Source: JAJZNI01 sp035624785
Lineage (GTDB): Bacteria; Chloroflexota; Dormibacteria; Aeolococcales; Aeolococcaceae
DNA: 64,000 bases
Assembly (NCBI GenBank): GCA_035624785.1
Contig: DASPQV010000010.1
Span: 1 to 64,000, forward strand
Direction: 5' to 3'
Shown: in pieces, positions 26,465 to 36,318 of the stretch
How the letters are laid out: every line of letters starts with the position of its first letter
How positions within the stretch are numbered: position 1 is the stretch's first letter
The notes under the pieces: generated by a model
Databases searched by the model: none
What the model was told of the DNA's origin: nothing
What the model saw: only the letters and a program-made list of their open reading frames with translations
Program-made: the position numbers and the translations under genes

Positions 26465-27256
26465 CTAGCCGCGCCTCATCACCGCCACCGCGGCGAGCAG
26501 CAAACCGGCGCATGTCCAGCCGGCCAGGAGTGCGTACGCGCCCGGAACCGAGTCGGGAGTGGCGACCCCCAGCGCGGACCTCATGATGGTGCCCATCGAA
26601 CCGAAGGGGAGGCCCCGGTTCAGGCTTGCCAGCCAGTCAGGAAGCTGGCCGGCGGGCATGGCGATCGGGGAGAAGCCGATGGCCACGAAGTTGAGCACCT
26701 GGGCGAGCACGTTGCTCACCATCGGCACCGCGACGGCATGGCCCATGGCGAACCCGATGGCCGACGAGGTCAGGCAGACCAGCAGGGTGGCCGGGATCAC
26801 CGCGGCCGAGACGTGCAGGCTGACCCCGAATCGGAGCCAGCCGGCGATCAGGCTGGCGACCATCCCGGGGACGCCGACCAGCAGGTTCATGGCGTACCAG
26901 GAGACGAAACCGGCCGAGCGGGGCACCGGCTCCGACTGCAGGAACTCGTAGGTGTGGGCCAGCTTCTGCATGCCGACCACCTGGGGCAGGAAGACCAGCC
27001 CGACGATGTACAGGGTGATGACGGGCACGCCGGTGGCGCAGTAGACGACCGAGGTGGCCGGAACCCGGCTGGTGAAGAACAGTCCGAAGCCGAGCACGAA
27101 CCCCACGCCGGCCAGAACCTCGACGGCGGCGAGCATGGGGATGAAAAGTCGCAGCGAGGCGAGCTGCCAGCGTGCCATGACCGCGCAGGAGCGCAGCCAC
27201 TCGACCGGGCCCGACCGGAGCCGGGGGGTCGCGGCGGGGAGGGCGACCGTGGCCAC
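26465..27256 (-). CDS. ABC-2 type permease
   Basis: A 263-residue permease paralogous to the next gene: VEWLRSCAVMARWQLASLRL at the N-terminus, GVGFVLGFGLFFTSRVPATS, QKLAHTYEFLQSEPVPRSAG in the conserved loop, and six hydrophobic segments. The shared order of helices and loops with the 267-residue protein suggests an old tandem duplication making a heterodimeric channel. Cotranscribed with the ATPase upstream (3-bp gap). Confidence 0.85.
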   Translation of the reverse strand: MATVALPAATPRLRSGPVEWLRSCAVMARWQLASLRLFIPMLAAVEVLAGVGFVLGFGLFFTSRVPATSVVYCATGVPVITLYIVGLVFLPQVVGMQKLAHTYEFLQSEPVPRSAGFVSWYAMNLLVGVPGMVASLIAGWLRFGVSLHVSAAVIPATLLVCLTSSAIGFAMGHAVAVPMVSNVLAQVLNFVAIGFSPIAMPAGQLPDWLASLNRGLPFGSMGTIMRSALGVATPDSVPGAYALLAGWTCAGLLLAAVAVMRRG

Positions 27257-27259
27257 CGA

Positions 27260-28339
<1,080 letters not shown>

Positions 28340-28660
28340 GGCTCAGTCCTGCAAAGTATCTTAGTTACTAAGTGAGTGTGATCCTAAGCTAACGGTGAGC
28401 CGCCTGTCAAGCGGCGGCCGCTGGGCGGCCCAGCCAGCGGGGCAGCAAGGCGCCGACCAGTATGCCGGGGGAGCGTGGCAGCCGGCGCAGCTGCGGGCCA
28501 GGGAAGCCGGCCGAAGATCGGGTGTCCCCGAACGCCAGTGTGACGAGATCTTCGCGAGCCCGACACCTGGCGAGAATCGCGTCATCCGCGCCAGCATGAT
28601 GAGCCTGGGAAACCGCTTTCGCCGGGAGACCACAGGTTGGCTCGGCGCAGGAGGTTGGCG
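28340..28660. promoter_or_regulatory. Divergent intergenic region with operator-like palindrome
   Basis: Between the ABC operon (minus) and the HD-GYP gene (plus). CTTAGTTACTAAG (28360-28372) is a perfect 6-bp-arm palindrome in an AT-rich patch. A minus-strand TACTTT (28353-28358) could be the -10 of the ABC operon, with the palindrome in the spacer, fitting repression by a MarR- or PadR-like regulator. The remainder, up to the AGGAGG at 28648, shows nothing else. Confidence 0.45.
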
Positions 28661-30247
28661 GTGAGCTCGAGTGTTCCCGCGCCGGGAAGGCGCCGCACCG
28701 ACGCGGGCAGCGAATGGCGGCGTCACCCGGTTCTCAGCCTGGCCGTGCGCGCGGCCGTCTACAGCCTGCCGGTGGCCGCCGGGCTCACCGTCTCGCTGGT
28801 CCTGAGCCGGAGCCTTGGCCATCCGATTGGCCTGATGCCCACCCTGGCCTGGTTCGCCGCCGTGGTGGTGGCCACCCTCCTGACCGTGATCTCAGTGGAG
28901 CGGCTGGTGCGCCGTCTGCTGCCCCTCGCCACCCTCCTGAACCTGTCCCTGCTCTTTCCCGATCAGGCGCCGCGCCGCTTCGCGGTCGCCCGGCGCCGGG
29001 GCAATCCGGGCGACCTGGAACGGGCCCTCCAGGTGGTCAGGGCAGCCGGCACGCGGACTCCCGATGCCGGCTACATGCAGGCCATCCTGGAACTGATCGA
29101 GGCTCTCAACACCCACGACAAGCGCACGCGCGGCCACTCGCAGCGGGTCCGGGTGTTCACCGACCTGATCGCCGAGGAGATGCGCCTGCCGGCCGTGGAC
29201 CGCGCCCGCCTCCGCTGGGCCTCGATGCTCCATGACATCGGCAAGCTGATGGTCCCCGCCGAGGTTCTCAACAAGCCCGGGGCCCTGCGGCCGGAGGACT
29301 GGGAGCTCATCCACCGGCACCCGGCGGAGGGCGGGCGGCTGATCGAGCCGATCAAGCCATGGCTCGGCCGGTGGGCGGGGACGGTGGAGCATCATCACGA
29401 GCGGTGGGACGGCGGGGGCTATCCGCTGGGACTGTCGGGAGAGCGGATCTGTCTCGGAGCGCGCATCGTCGCCGTGGCCGATGCGTTCGAGACGATGACC
29501 ACCGCCCGGCCGTACTCCCGTCCCATCAAAGTCACGGCGGCCCGAGCCGAGCTCGTCCGCTGCGCCGGGAAGCAGTTCGACCCCGTGGTGGTGCGGGCGT
29601 TCCTCAACATCTCGATCGGACGCTGCTGGCGGGAGGTGGGGGTCGCCTCCCTGCTGGCCCAGGTCCCCGCCGCCGCCTCGGTGGGCAACCTCCTCTCCCA
29701 GCTCGGGGCCCTGGCACCCGCCGTAGCCACCGGCGTTGCGGCGGTACCGCTGATGCTCGGGCCGCTGGCTCCGCCCGGTCAGGTGGCGGGGCCGGCCGAC
29801 CCGCCGCCTGTCTCCGCTGCGCTCCAGGGCGATCCCCCCACCATCCCGGCGGCCCCAACCGCGGACCCGGCGAGACCAGGGGGCCGGGCGACGCCCACAC
29901 CGACTCCAACGTCGTCGGGGAGCAGCGCGACGCCGACCCCGACGACGGCCTCGTCAGGGGGCCCGGGGGCCACGTCGTCTCCAACTCCGGCTGGGGCCGG
30001 CGGCGGACCGACGTGCCCGGCGCAAACGCCCGCGTCGGCGGGAAACGGCAAGTCCTCCCAGAGCCATGGAGCGTCGGGAAGCCAGGCGGGGTGCCCTGCG
30101 ACCCCGGCGGCCAGCCCGACCGCGAAACCAAAGGGTCGCCAGGCGGGGACGCCGACCCCCAGCCCGACCGCCGGGGTTCCCAGCCCGACGGCAACGCCCC
30201 ACGGTCACTCCTCAGCCTCACCGCCCGGGAAGAAGAAAGGACAGTGA
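28661..30247 (+). CDS. Membrane HD-GYP domain phosphodiesterase
   Basis: A 528-residue protein: two N-terminal membrane helices (about 28-50 and 58-80), a linker, an HD-GYP domain (about 130-320) and a 170-residue Pro/Thr/Ser/Ala-rich tail ending in KKKGQ. HD-GYP marks are HSQRVRVFTDLIAEEM, MLHDIGKLMVPAEVLNKPG, HPAEGG and HHERWDGGGYP, so metal ligands and the GYP motif are intact; the family hydrolyses cyclic di-GMP. The tail has repeats such as TPTPTP and SPTA and would be extracytoplasmic or disordered. GTG 28661 follows AGGAGG at 7 nt. Confidence 0.85.
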   Translation: MSSSVPAPGRRRTDAGSEWRRHPVLSLAVRAAVYSLPVAAGLTVSLVLSRSLGHPIGLMPTLAWFAAVVVATLLTVISVERLVRRLLPLATLLNLSLLFPDQAPRRFAVARRRGNPGDLERALQVVRAAGTRTPDAGYMQAILELIEALNTHDKRTRGHSQRVRVFTDLIAEEMRLPAVDRARLRWASMLHDIGKLMVPAEVLNKPGALRPEDWELIHRHPAEGGRLIEPIKPWLGRWAGTVEHHHERWDGGGYPLGLSGERICLGARIVAVADAFETMTTARPYSRPIKVTAARAELVRCAGKQFDPVVVRAFLNISIGRCWREVGVASLLAQVPAAASVGNLLSQLGALAPAVATGVAAVPLMLGPLAPPGQVAGPADPPPVSAALQGDPPTIPAAPTADPARPGGRATPTPTPTSSGSSATPTPTTASSGGPGATSSPTPAGAGGGPTCPAQTPASAGNGKSSQSHGASGSQAGCPATPAASPTAKPKGRQAGTPTPSPTAGVPSPTATPHGHSSASPPGKKKGQ

Positions 30248-30290
30248 GCGTCCCGGATACCAGAGGCCCGGCCTGAACCCTAGGACGGCG

Positions 30291-31670
30291 TCAATGCAGG
30301 GACGGCGCCTCGCGCGGTGGGCCGGTGGGGTGGAGAGGTGCCCCTGACCGGTGGTCCGTCAAGATCCTCGGCACCCGGTAGGCGCTGACCGGAGCGTGCC
30401 GGCCCTTGACGGGGCGCGGTGGGAGCGCCTCCATCCCTGGGACCGGCCGCTGCAACCCCGCCACGGTGGGCCCGCTGAGCACCGACTCTCCACCTTCCGC
30501 CCACTGCTGGATGCGCTGGGCCAGGTTCACCGCGTCCCCGACCAGGGTGTACTCGAGACGTTCGTCGGAGCCGAGCAGCGCGGCGGCCACCTCACCGGTC
30601 GAGATGCCGATGCCGATATGGAACGGAGGAAGCCCGCGGGCCTCCCACTCCAGGTTGAGCCCCAGCTGAGCCGCGTGCATGGCGACAGCTCCGCTCACCG
30701 CCCGATCAGCATGGTCGGCCTGGGGGATGGGGGCCCCGAAAACCGCCATGACCGCGTCACCGACGAACTGCATGACGGTGCCGCCCTCCCCCAGGATGGC
30801 CCGGTTCATCGCGGCCCGGTGCTCGTTGAGCTGCCCGGCGAGCACGGTGGGGTCAGCCTCCTCGGCGATGGTCGAATAGCCTCGGATGTCCGACATCAGC
30901 ACGGTCACCGTCATCCGCTCAGTGCGGCCGGTCTCGCGACCCTCGCGGCGCACCTTCTCGGCGATGCCGCCGGGGAGGAGACGGCTCAGAGTGTCGCCCT
31001 GCTCCTCACGTTCGACGATCGCCCGGTGGAGCATCTTCAACTTCTCCAGGGCGCCGCCGGCACCTGAGCTGGCGCCGCGGGCGAGACTGAGGAAGAGCTG
31101 CTCGATCTCGTCGTCCACCGCGGCCGGGGTGGTGTGCAGCGCGGCGGCGATGGCCTTGACCGGTTTTCCCTCGGCGACCTGGCGGAGCAGGGCCTCCTCG
31201 CGCTCGGAGAGGCCGGTGCTGTCCGTCACCGGCCGCATCATCAGCTCGACGATCCTGGGATCGAGCATCGAGCCTCCCGTCGAGACGGTGCGGATGGCCC
31301 GGACCAATTGGTCGCCGTCGCCCACCCGGTCCTTGAGCAGGTAGGCGCAGCCGTCGGCCTGCTCGCGGAGCAGATCGATGGCGTACTCGGGCTCCTCGAA
31401 CTGGGAAAGGACCACGACCCCGGTGCCGGGGTGACGCTTGCGCACCTCGCGGGCTCCGCGGATCCCCTCGTCCGTGAAGCTCGGGGGCATCCGGATGTCG
31501 GTGACCACCACCTGGGGAGCGGTCCTGGCGGCGACCTCGATCAGGCTGTCGTAGTCGGTGGCCACGGCGACAACCTCGATGCCGTCGTCCGCGCTCAGCA
31601 GCATCCTCACCCCCTCCCGGACGATCAGGTTGTCGTCCGCCAGGACGACGCTGATGCGCAAGGAGGGCAT
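30291..31670 (-). CDS. Receiver-HTH-adenylate/guanylate cyclase fusion
   Basis: A 459-residue three-part signalling protein. Residues 1-125 are a receiver with the phospho-Asp in VVVTDIRMP (D58) and Lys in YLLKDRVGD; 150-200 resemble a LuxR-type helix-turn-helix (LSEREEALLRQVAEGKPVKA); 255-420 are a class III cyclase with metal Asp in LMSDIRGYST and FVGDAVMAVFG, and a closing YTLVGDAVNLAQRIQ. Phosphorylation could control cyclic nucleotide synthesis. It is divergent from a cyclic-nucleotide-binding protein, its likely reader. The ATG at 31670 was chosen since the receiver starts there; the open frame upstream is shadow. Confidence 0.88.
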   Translation of the reverse strand: MPSLRISVVLADDNLIVREGVRMLLSADDGIEVVAVATDYDSLIEVAARTAPQVVVTDIRMPPSFTDEGIRGAREVRKRHPGTGVVVLSQFEEPEYAIDLLREQADGCAYLLKDRVGDGDQLVRAIRTVSTGGSMLDPRIVELMMRPVTDSTGLSEREEALLRQVAEGKPVKAIAAALHTTPAAVDDEIEQLFLSLARGASSGAGGALEKLKMLHRAIVEREEQGDTLSRLLPGGIAEKVRREGRETGRTERMTVTVLMSDIRGYSTIAEEADPTVLAGQLNEHRAAMNRAILGEGGTVMQFVGDAVMAVFGAPIPQADHADRAVSGAVAMHAAQLGLNLEWEARGLPPFHIGIGISTGEVAAALLGSDERLEYTLVGDAVNLAQRIQQWAEGGESVLSGPTVAGLQRPVPGMEALPPRPVKGRHAPVSAYRVPRILTDHRSGAPLHPTGPPREAPSLH

Positions 31671-31826
31671 GAGCAGATTGTGAGTGGCGGGCGAGGTCCG
31701 CCGATCAAGGTGGCTGGCACCCCCATACCGGGAGGTGAGCACCCGGAAGCCGGGCTGGGAGGCCCCATGGGGATGGGGCCGCTTGCACCATGGACCTGGA
31801 GCCAGATGGCCCTTATCGTGGCCGCC

Positions 31827-32834
31827 ATGAACCCACGCATCGAAGCGTCTGTCACCTCCATCTCCTGGATCCCGTCGGAGGCCGTCCCGGGGCTGCAGCG
31901 GCTTCCCTGGGCCACCGGGATGGCCCACTACGACCCAGCCCCACCCGATGTGGTCGACGACCTGGAGGCACTCCGAGTCACCGACCGATTGCGGTTCGCC
32001 AACCGCCTCGCCGCCTGGGTCGAGGTGGAGGGCGGAGCCATCGCCGCACACGGCTACGGTGAGAGCGGGGGGATGGTCGGCTCCACCACCATGCGCCTCG
32101 GGCCGGCATCGATGACCTTCGCCGCCGTGGCCCTGCCCGACCGGCGAGCCGATCCGGTCGTCGGTGACGGCTGGGTACGGTTCGAGCAGACTGCCGGGGG
32201 GCGCACCGGGGTACCGATGCCCCGGCGGGTCAAGCACCCGCCCTACGTCAGGGTCTCGGCGCCTCTGGCCTGGACCACCCTGCGACTCACCATCCACCAC
32301 GACGGGACGGTCGAGCACGAGCTGGCCGGCGCCAGCTCCTTCCCCCGGCACTGGGTCTACGACTCCAGGGGCCGGCTGGTGGCCAAGAGTGGCCTCACCG
32401 ACTTCAAGGAGTGGTACGCGCGGGCATTCGGCCGGCACTCGCCGTGGGGCGGTGAGGATTCGCCGGCCCTGGTCACCGAGGTCGAGACGGCCCTGGAGCG
32501 GGAGCTCTCCGGGCACATCATGCGGGGGGGAGCCAAGCCGTCGATCCGCCGGCTCAAGAAGGGCCAGGCGCTGGTCGAGGCGGGTGAGCCCGGCACCGAG
32601 CTCTTCCTCCTCCTCGACGGCGTGCTCTCCGTCGACGTCGGTGGCGAGGTGATCGCCAACGTCGGTCCGGGGGCGGTGCTCGGCGAGCGGGCGCTGCTCG
32701 AGGCGGGGACGCGGACGGCGACCCTCCGCGCCGTGACGCCCTGCCGCATCGCCGCGGTGGACGGCGACCAAATCGCTCCCGAGTTCCTCCGGGAGCTCGC
32801 CGCCGTTCATCGTCGCGAGGAGATCGCCCGGTGA
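31827..32834 (+). CDS. Cyclic-nucleotide-binding domain protein
   Basis: A 335-residue protein whose last 110 residues are a CRP-like cNMP-binding domain: IRRLKKGQALVEAGEPGTELFLLLDG, here cut to KGQALVEAGEPGTELFLLL, then NVGPGAVLGERALLEAGTR with the GERALL phosphate-binding cassette and the Arg that contacts the phosphate (RTATLRAV). The N-terminal 220 residues are unassigned and have no transmembrane helix or DNA-binding motif, so it is not a CRP activator. TATCGT lies 7 nt before the ATG, suggesting a leaderless message. It is 7 bp upstream of the histidine kinase gene. Confidence 0.8.
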   Translation: MNPRIEASVTSISWIPSEAVPGLQRLPWATGMAHYDPAPPDVVDDLEALRVTDRLRFANRLAAWVEVEGGAIAAHGYGESGGMVGSTTMRLGPASMTFAAVALPDRRADPVVGDGWVRFEQTAGGRTGVPMPRRVKHPPYVRVSAPLAWTTLRLTIHHDGTVEHELAGASSFPRHWVYDSRGRLVAKSGLTDFKEWYARAFGRHSPWGGEDSPALVTEVETALERELSGHIMRGGAKPSIRRLKKGQALVEAGEPGTELFLLLDGVLSVDVGGEVIANVGPGAVLGERALLEAGTRTATLRAVTPCRIAAVDGDQIAPEFLRELAAVHRREEIAR

Positions 32835-32841
32835 CGCCGGT

Positions 32842-35052
32842 ATGACGGCACCGGCCCTGACCGCGGGCGGGCGGTTGGGCAGCCGCCTCCTCGCCTACCT
32901 GGCGGCTGGCCTCGCTGCCGCCGGTGGGCTGACCACCCTCGCCCTGGTGATCGTCAACCGCTCGACGATCCAGAACCTGGCGGCCGCCGATCCCATATCC
33001 ATCGTCATGCCGCTGACCTTCGCGGCGGTGGGCGGCCTGGTGGCGGCTCGCCATCCGGGCAACGCGACGGGCTGGCTGATGCTGTTCATCGCCGTGGACA
33101 TGGGGCTGATCGGCGTCGGGGACCAGTACGCCCGTCTCGCCCTGATCACCGCGCCGGGATCCCTCCCCGGAGCGGGCTGGGCGCTCCTCTTCAGCAGCCA
33201 GCTGGCGGTGCCGTGGGTCTACCCGAGCGGCGCGGCGGCGCTCCTGCTGATGGTGCTGCCGGATGGGCGCCTCGCCTCCCGGCGCTGGCGACCTGCCGTG
33301 GTGGTGGCGGTGGCCTCCACCGCGCTCACCAGCCTTCCCTTCGGGGCCCTGGGCTCCAACCCTCTGACCGTCAGCGGCACCACGACCCCAGGGGTGCCCA
33401 ACCCGGTCGCCGTGCCCGGGCTCAATGGCTGGGCCTCGGGAGCCGTCAGTGCCATCCCCTGGCTGGTGGGCCTGGCGGTGATCGTCGCCGCGGCGGCGGC
33501 TCCCCTCATCCGCCTGCGCCGGGCGGGGGGTGACGAGCGCCAGCAGCTCAAGTGGATCGCCTACGCCGTCCTGCTCAGCGCCCTGGTCAGCACGGCCTTC
33601 GAGCTCTCCGACCTCAGCGGCGGCGAGCTCCAGTCAGACCTGTTCACCCTCTCCATCGCCCTCGGCTTCGGCCTGGCGTTCCCGGTGTCGATCGGCTTCG
33701 CCATCCTCAGGTACCGGCTCTACGACATCGACATCGTGATCAGCCGGACCCTGGTGTACGGCTCGCTGGCGGTCTTCATCACCGGCATCTACGTGGGGAT
33801 CGCGGTGGGGATCGGCGAGCTGGTGGGCAGCGGCGGCCGGCCCAACCTGGGGCTTTCGATCCTGGCCACGGCGATCGTGGCGGTCGGATTCCAACCGCTG
33901 CGTGAACGGCTCCAGCGGGTGGTCAACCGGCTGGTGTACGGGAGGCGAGCCACCCCCTACGAGGTGCTCAGCCAGTTCTCCGCCCGGGCCGCCGAGAGCT
34001 ACGCCGGCGAGGAGGTGCTGCCTCGGATGGCCGCGGTGCTCCGTGAGGGTACCGGGGCCGAGGGTGCCACGGTCTGGCTGAAGAGCGGCGACCAGCTGCG
34101 GCCGGCAGCGAGCAGTCCGGCCGGCCTGGTGGGCTTCGAACCCCGGACCATGCTGGGCGGAGAGCTTCCCGAGCTGCCCGGGGTGAGCCGCGTCGTCGCC
34201 GTGCGCCACCAGGGTGAGCTCCTGGGCGCGCTCACCATCATCAAGCGGCGCGGCGAGTCCCTGACCCCGCTGGAGGAGAAGCTGCTCTCAGACCTGGCCC
34301 ACCAGGCCGGTCTGGTGCTCAGGAACGTCGGCCTCACCGCCGATCTCCGGGCCCGGCTGGAGGAGCTTCGCCAGTCCCGGCAGCGGCTGGTGTCGGCCCA
34401 GGACGAAGAGCGGCGGCGGCTGGAGCGCAACCTCCATGACGGTGCTCAGCAGCACCTGGTGGCCCTCAAGGTGAAGCTGGGCCTGGCCGAGATGCTGCTG
34501 GCCCGGGACCTGGACAAGGCCAGGTCCGCCCTGGCCCAGTTGAAGCAGGACGCCGACGAGGCCCTGGAGACGCTGCGCGACCTGGCGAGAGGGATCTACC
34601 CACCGCTGCTCGCTGACAAGGGACTGGTGCCTGCCTTGGAGTCACAGGCTCGCAAGGCCAGCCTTCCCGTCCTGTTGGTTGGGGACGGAATTGGCAGATA
34701 CCCGCAGGAGGTGGAGGCGACGGTGTACTTCTGCGTCCTCGAGGCCCTCCAGAACGTCCAGAAGTACGCGAGGGCGTCGGGGGTGACGGTGCGTCTCGAT
34801 GAGGGCCATGGGGTGCTTCGCTTCGCGGTCACGGATGACGGTGCCGGCTTCGACCCGGCGACGGTGAGCCGCGGCGCCGGGCTCACCAACATGAGGGACC
34901 GCCTCGACGCCCTGGGCGGGTCCGTGCAGTTCCGATCCCAGCCAGGGGGCGGCACCATCGTCGCCGGCGAGGTCGCCGTCAACTCCGATGCTGTGGAGAT
35001 CGACGGCCTGCCCCGGCCGGGCGCCGCGCGTGCCGCGCTGGCTTCCGCCTGA
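32842..35052 (+). CDS. Sensor histidine kinase, NarL type, multi-helix sensor
   Basis: A 736-residue kinase. Residues 10-350 hold about eight to nine membrane helices including the well-conserved RYRLYDIDIVISRTLVYGSL region; 375-490 are GAF-like; then a coiled linker, a HisKA_3 dimerisation helix with phospho-His in RNLHDGAQQHLVALK (about residue 534), and an ATPase domain with N box EALQNVQKYA and G1 DDGAGFDP, G2 GAGLTNMRDR. Likely partners are the NarL-type regulator downstream and/or the receiver-cyclase upstream. It follows the cNMP-binding gene by 7 bp, so they are one operon. Confidence 0.9.
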   Translation: MTAPALTAGGRLGSRLLAYLAAGLAAAGGLTTLALVIVNRSTIQNLAAADPISIVMPLTFAAVGGLVAARHPGNATGWLMLFIAVDMGLIGVGDQYARLALITAPGSLPGAGWALLFSSQLAVPWVYPSGAAALLLMVLPDGRLASRRWRPAVVVAVASTALTSLPFGALGSNPLTVSGTTTPGVPNPVAVPGLNGWASGAVSAIPWLVGLAVIVAAAAAPLIRLRRAGGDERQQLKWIAYAVLLSALVSTAFELSDLSGGELQSDLFTLSIALGFGLAFPVSIGFAILRYRLYDIDIVISRTLVYGSLAVFITGIYVGIAVGIGELVGSGGRPNLGLSILATAIVAVGFQPLRERLQRVVNRLVYGRRATPYEVLSQFSARAAESYAGEEVLPRMAAVLREGTGAEGATVWLKSGDQLRPAASSPAGLVGFEPRTMLGGELPELPGVSRVVAVRHQGELLGALTIIKRRGESLTPLEEKLLSDLAHQAGLVLRNVGLTADLRARLEELRQSRQRLVSAQDEERRRLERNLHDGAQQHLVALKVKLGLAEMLLARDLDKARSALAQLKQDADEALETLRDLARGIYPPLLADKGLVPALESQARKASLPVLLVGDGIGRYPQEVEATVYFCVLEALQNVQKYARASGVTVRLDEGHGVLRFAVTDDGAGFDPATVSRGAGLTNMRDRLDALGGSVQFRSQPGGGTIVAGEVAVNSDAVEIDGLPRPGAARAALASA

Positions 35053-35060
35053 GCACCACG

Positions 35061-35741
35061 TCAGCGCCCCGACGCCGGCCCCACCTCAGCCAGGTAGGTG
35101 AGCGCCGCCTTCACCCGGCGATGGACATCCGCCTCCTCCGAGAGGCCGAGCTTGGAGAAGATGGCATTGATGTGCTTCTCCACGGCGCGCTCGGTGAGGA
35201 AGAGGGCGCTCGCGATGGCGGCGTTGTTGCGTCCCTCGGCGATGAGCTGGAGCACCTCCCTCTCGCGCGGGGTGAGCTCGTCGAGCGGAGATTGGCGCGC
35301 CCTGGCTCGTGCCGCCACCAGCAGCTCGACCACCGAGGGGTCGATCACCGAACCGCCGGCGGCGACCTCGCGGATCGCGGTGACCAGCTGGGAGACATCG
35401 GAGACCCGCTCCTTGAGCAGGTAGGCGCGCCCGGACGCGCCGCGCTCCAGGAGCGCCAGGGCGTACTCCGGCTCGGCAAATTGACTCAGGACCACCACCC
35501 CGGTGCCTGGTGCGGTGTCCCGAAGCCGGTCGGCCACCACCAGTCCTTCGTCGCGATGGCTCGGCGGCATCCGGATGTCGGTGAGCACCACGTCGGGATG
35601 GTGCTCGGCGACCGCCTGCTCCAGGGAGGGGAGATCGGCGCAGGCGGCGAGCAGCTCGATGCCCTCCTGGGCTTCGATGAGCTGGCGCACCCCCTCGCGG
35701 ACCAGATAGTTGTCCTCGGCCAGGACCACCCCGATCGGCAT
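35061..35741 (-). CDS. NarL/LuxR-family response regulator
   Basis: A 226-residue two-domain regulator: receiver with acidic pocket AEDN, phospho-Asp in VLTDIRMPP (D55), Lys in YLLKERVSD, then a LuxR helix-turn-helix LTPREREVLQLIAEGRNNAAI and FLTERAVEKHINAIFSKLGL. Its receiver closely resembles that of the cyclase fusion at 30291 (shared TDIRMPPS, VVVLSQF, EPEYA), implying duplication and possible response to the same kinase. It converges on the kinase gene with 8 bp between stops. ATG at 35741. Confidence 0.92.
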   Translation of the reverse strand: MPIGVVLAEDNYLVREGVRQLIEAQEGIELLAACADLPSLEQAVAEHHPDVVLTDIRMPPSHRDEGLVVADRLRDTAPGTGVVVLSQFAEPEYALALLERGASGRAYLLKERVSDVSQLVTAIREVAAGGSVIDPSVVELLVAARARARQSPLDELTPREREVLQLIAEGRNNAAIASALFLTERAVEKHINAIFSKLGLSEEADVHRRVKAALTYLAEVGPASGR

Positions 35742-35886
35742 CGACCCCAGTATATGGACCCCCGTTGAGACCCACGGCTGGCCCCGATTCGGCCGGCTCT
35801 TACCGGCGTGGCGGTTTCCACACCCGGGGTGTGGTGGAGGCACCCCTGACAGGCCGTGCACCGGCTGCTACGGTGACCGTGGAGAG

Positions 35887-36273
35887 ATGGCCGTGAAGGT
35901 GTTGATCGTCGAGGATCAGGAGCCGTTCCGGCTCGCCGCCCGGCTGGTCGTGGAGGCGACCGAGGGCTTCGAGGTGGTCGGGGAGGTGGAGACCGGCGAG
36001 GCCTCGGTCGACGCGGTCCCGGAGCTCGGACCTGATCTGGTCCTGATGGACGTCAACCTTCCTGGGATCAACGGGCTGGAGGCGACCCGGCGGATCCGGG
36101 CCGGGTCCGGGGCCCGGCAGCCCGTGGTCGTGCTGGTGCTCTCCACCTACGAGGCCGCCGAGTATGCGCCCCGTGCCGCCGAGGCGGGCGCCGCCGGCTT
36201 CATCCCCAAGGGGGAGTTCACCCCCGAGCGGCTCGAGGAGGAGTGGGCGGCCGCCGTCGCCGCGGGAGCCTGA
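35887..36273 (+). CDS. Single-domain response regulator
   Basis: A 128-residue stand-alone receiver: VLIVEDQEPFRLAARLVVEA, phospho-Asp in LVLMDVNLPGINGLEATRRI (D55), VLVLSTYEAAEYAPRAAEAG with the Thr replaced by Ser/Thr pair, and Lys in GFIPKGEFTPERL. No output domain, so it acts by protein contact or as a phosphate relay/sink. It is divergent from the NarL-type regulator. GGAGAG just before the ATG serves as the ribosome site. Confidence 0.85.
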   Translation: MAVKVLIVEDQEPFRLAARLVVEATEGFEVVGEVETGEASVDAVPELGPDLVLMDVNLPGINGLEATRRIRAGSGARQPVVVLVLSTYEAAEYAPRAAEAGAAGFIPKGEFTPERLEEEWAAAVAAGA

Positions 36274-36318
36274 GACCTCTCTCGCTGACAGGCCAGCGCG
36301 GATTTGCCCGACTCGGCC

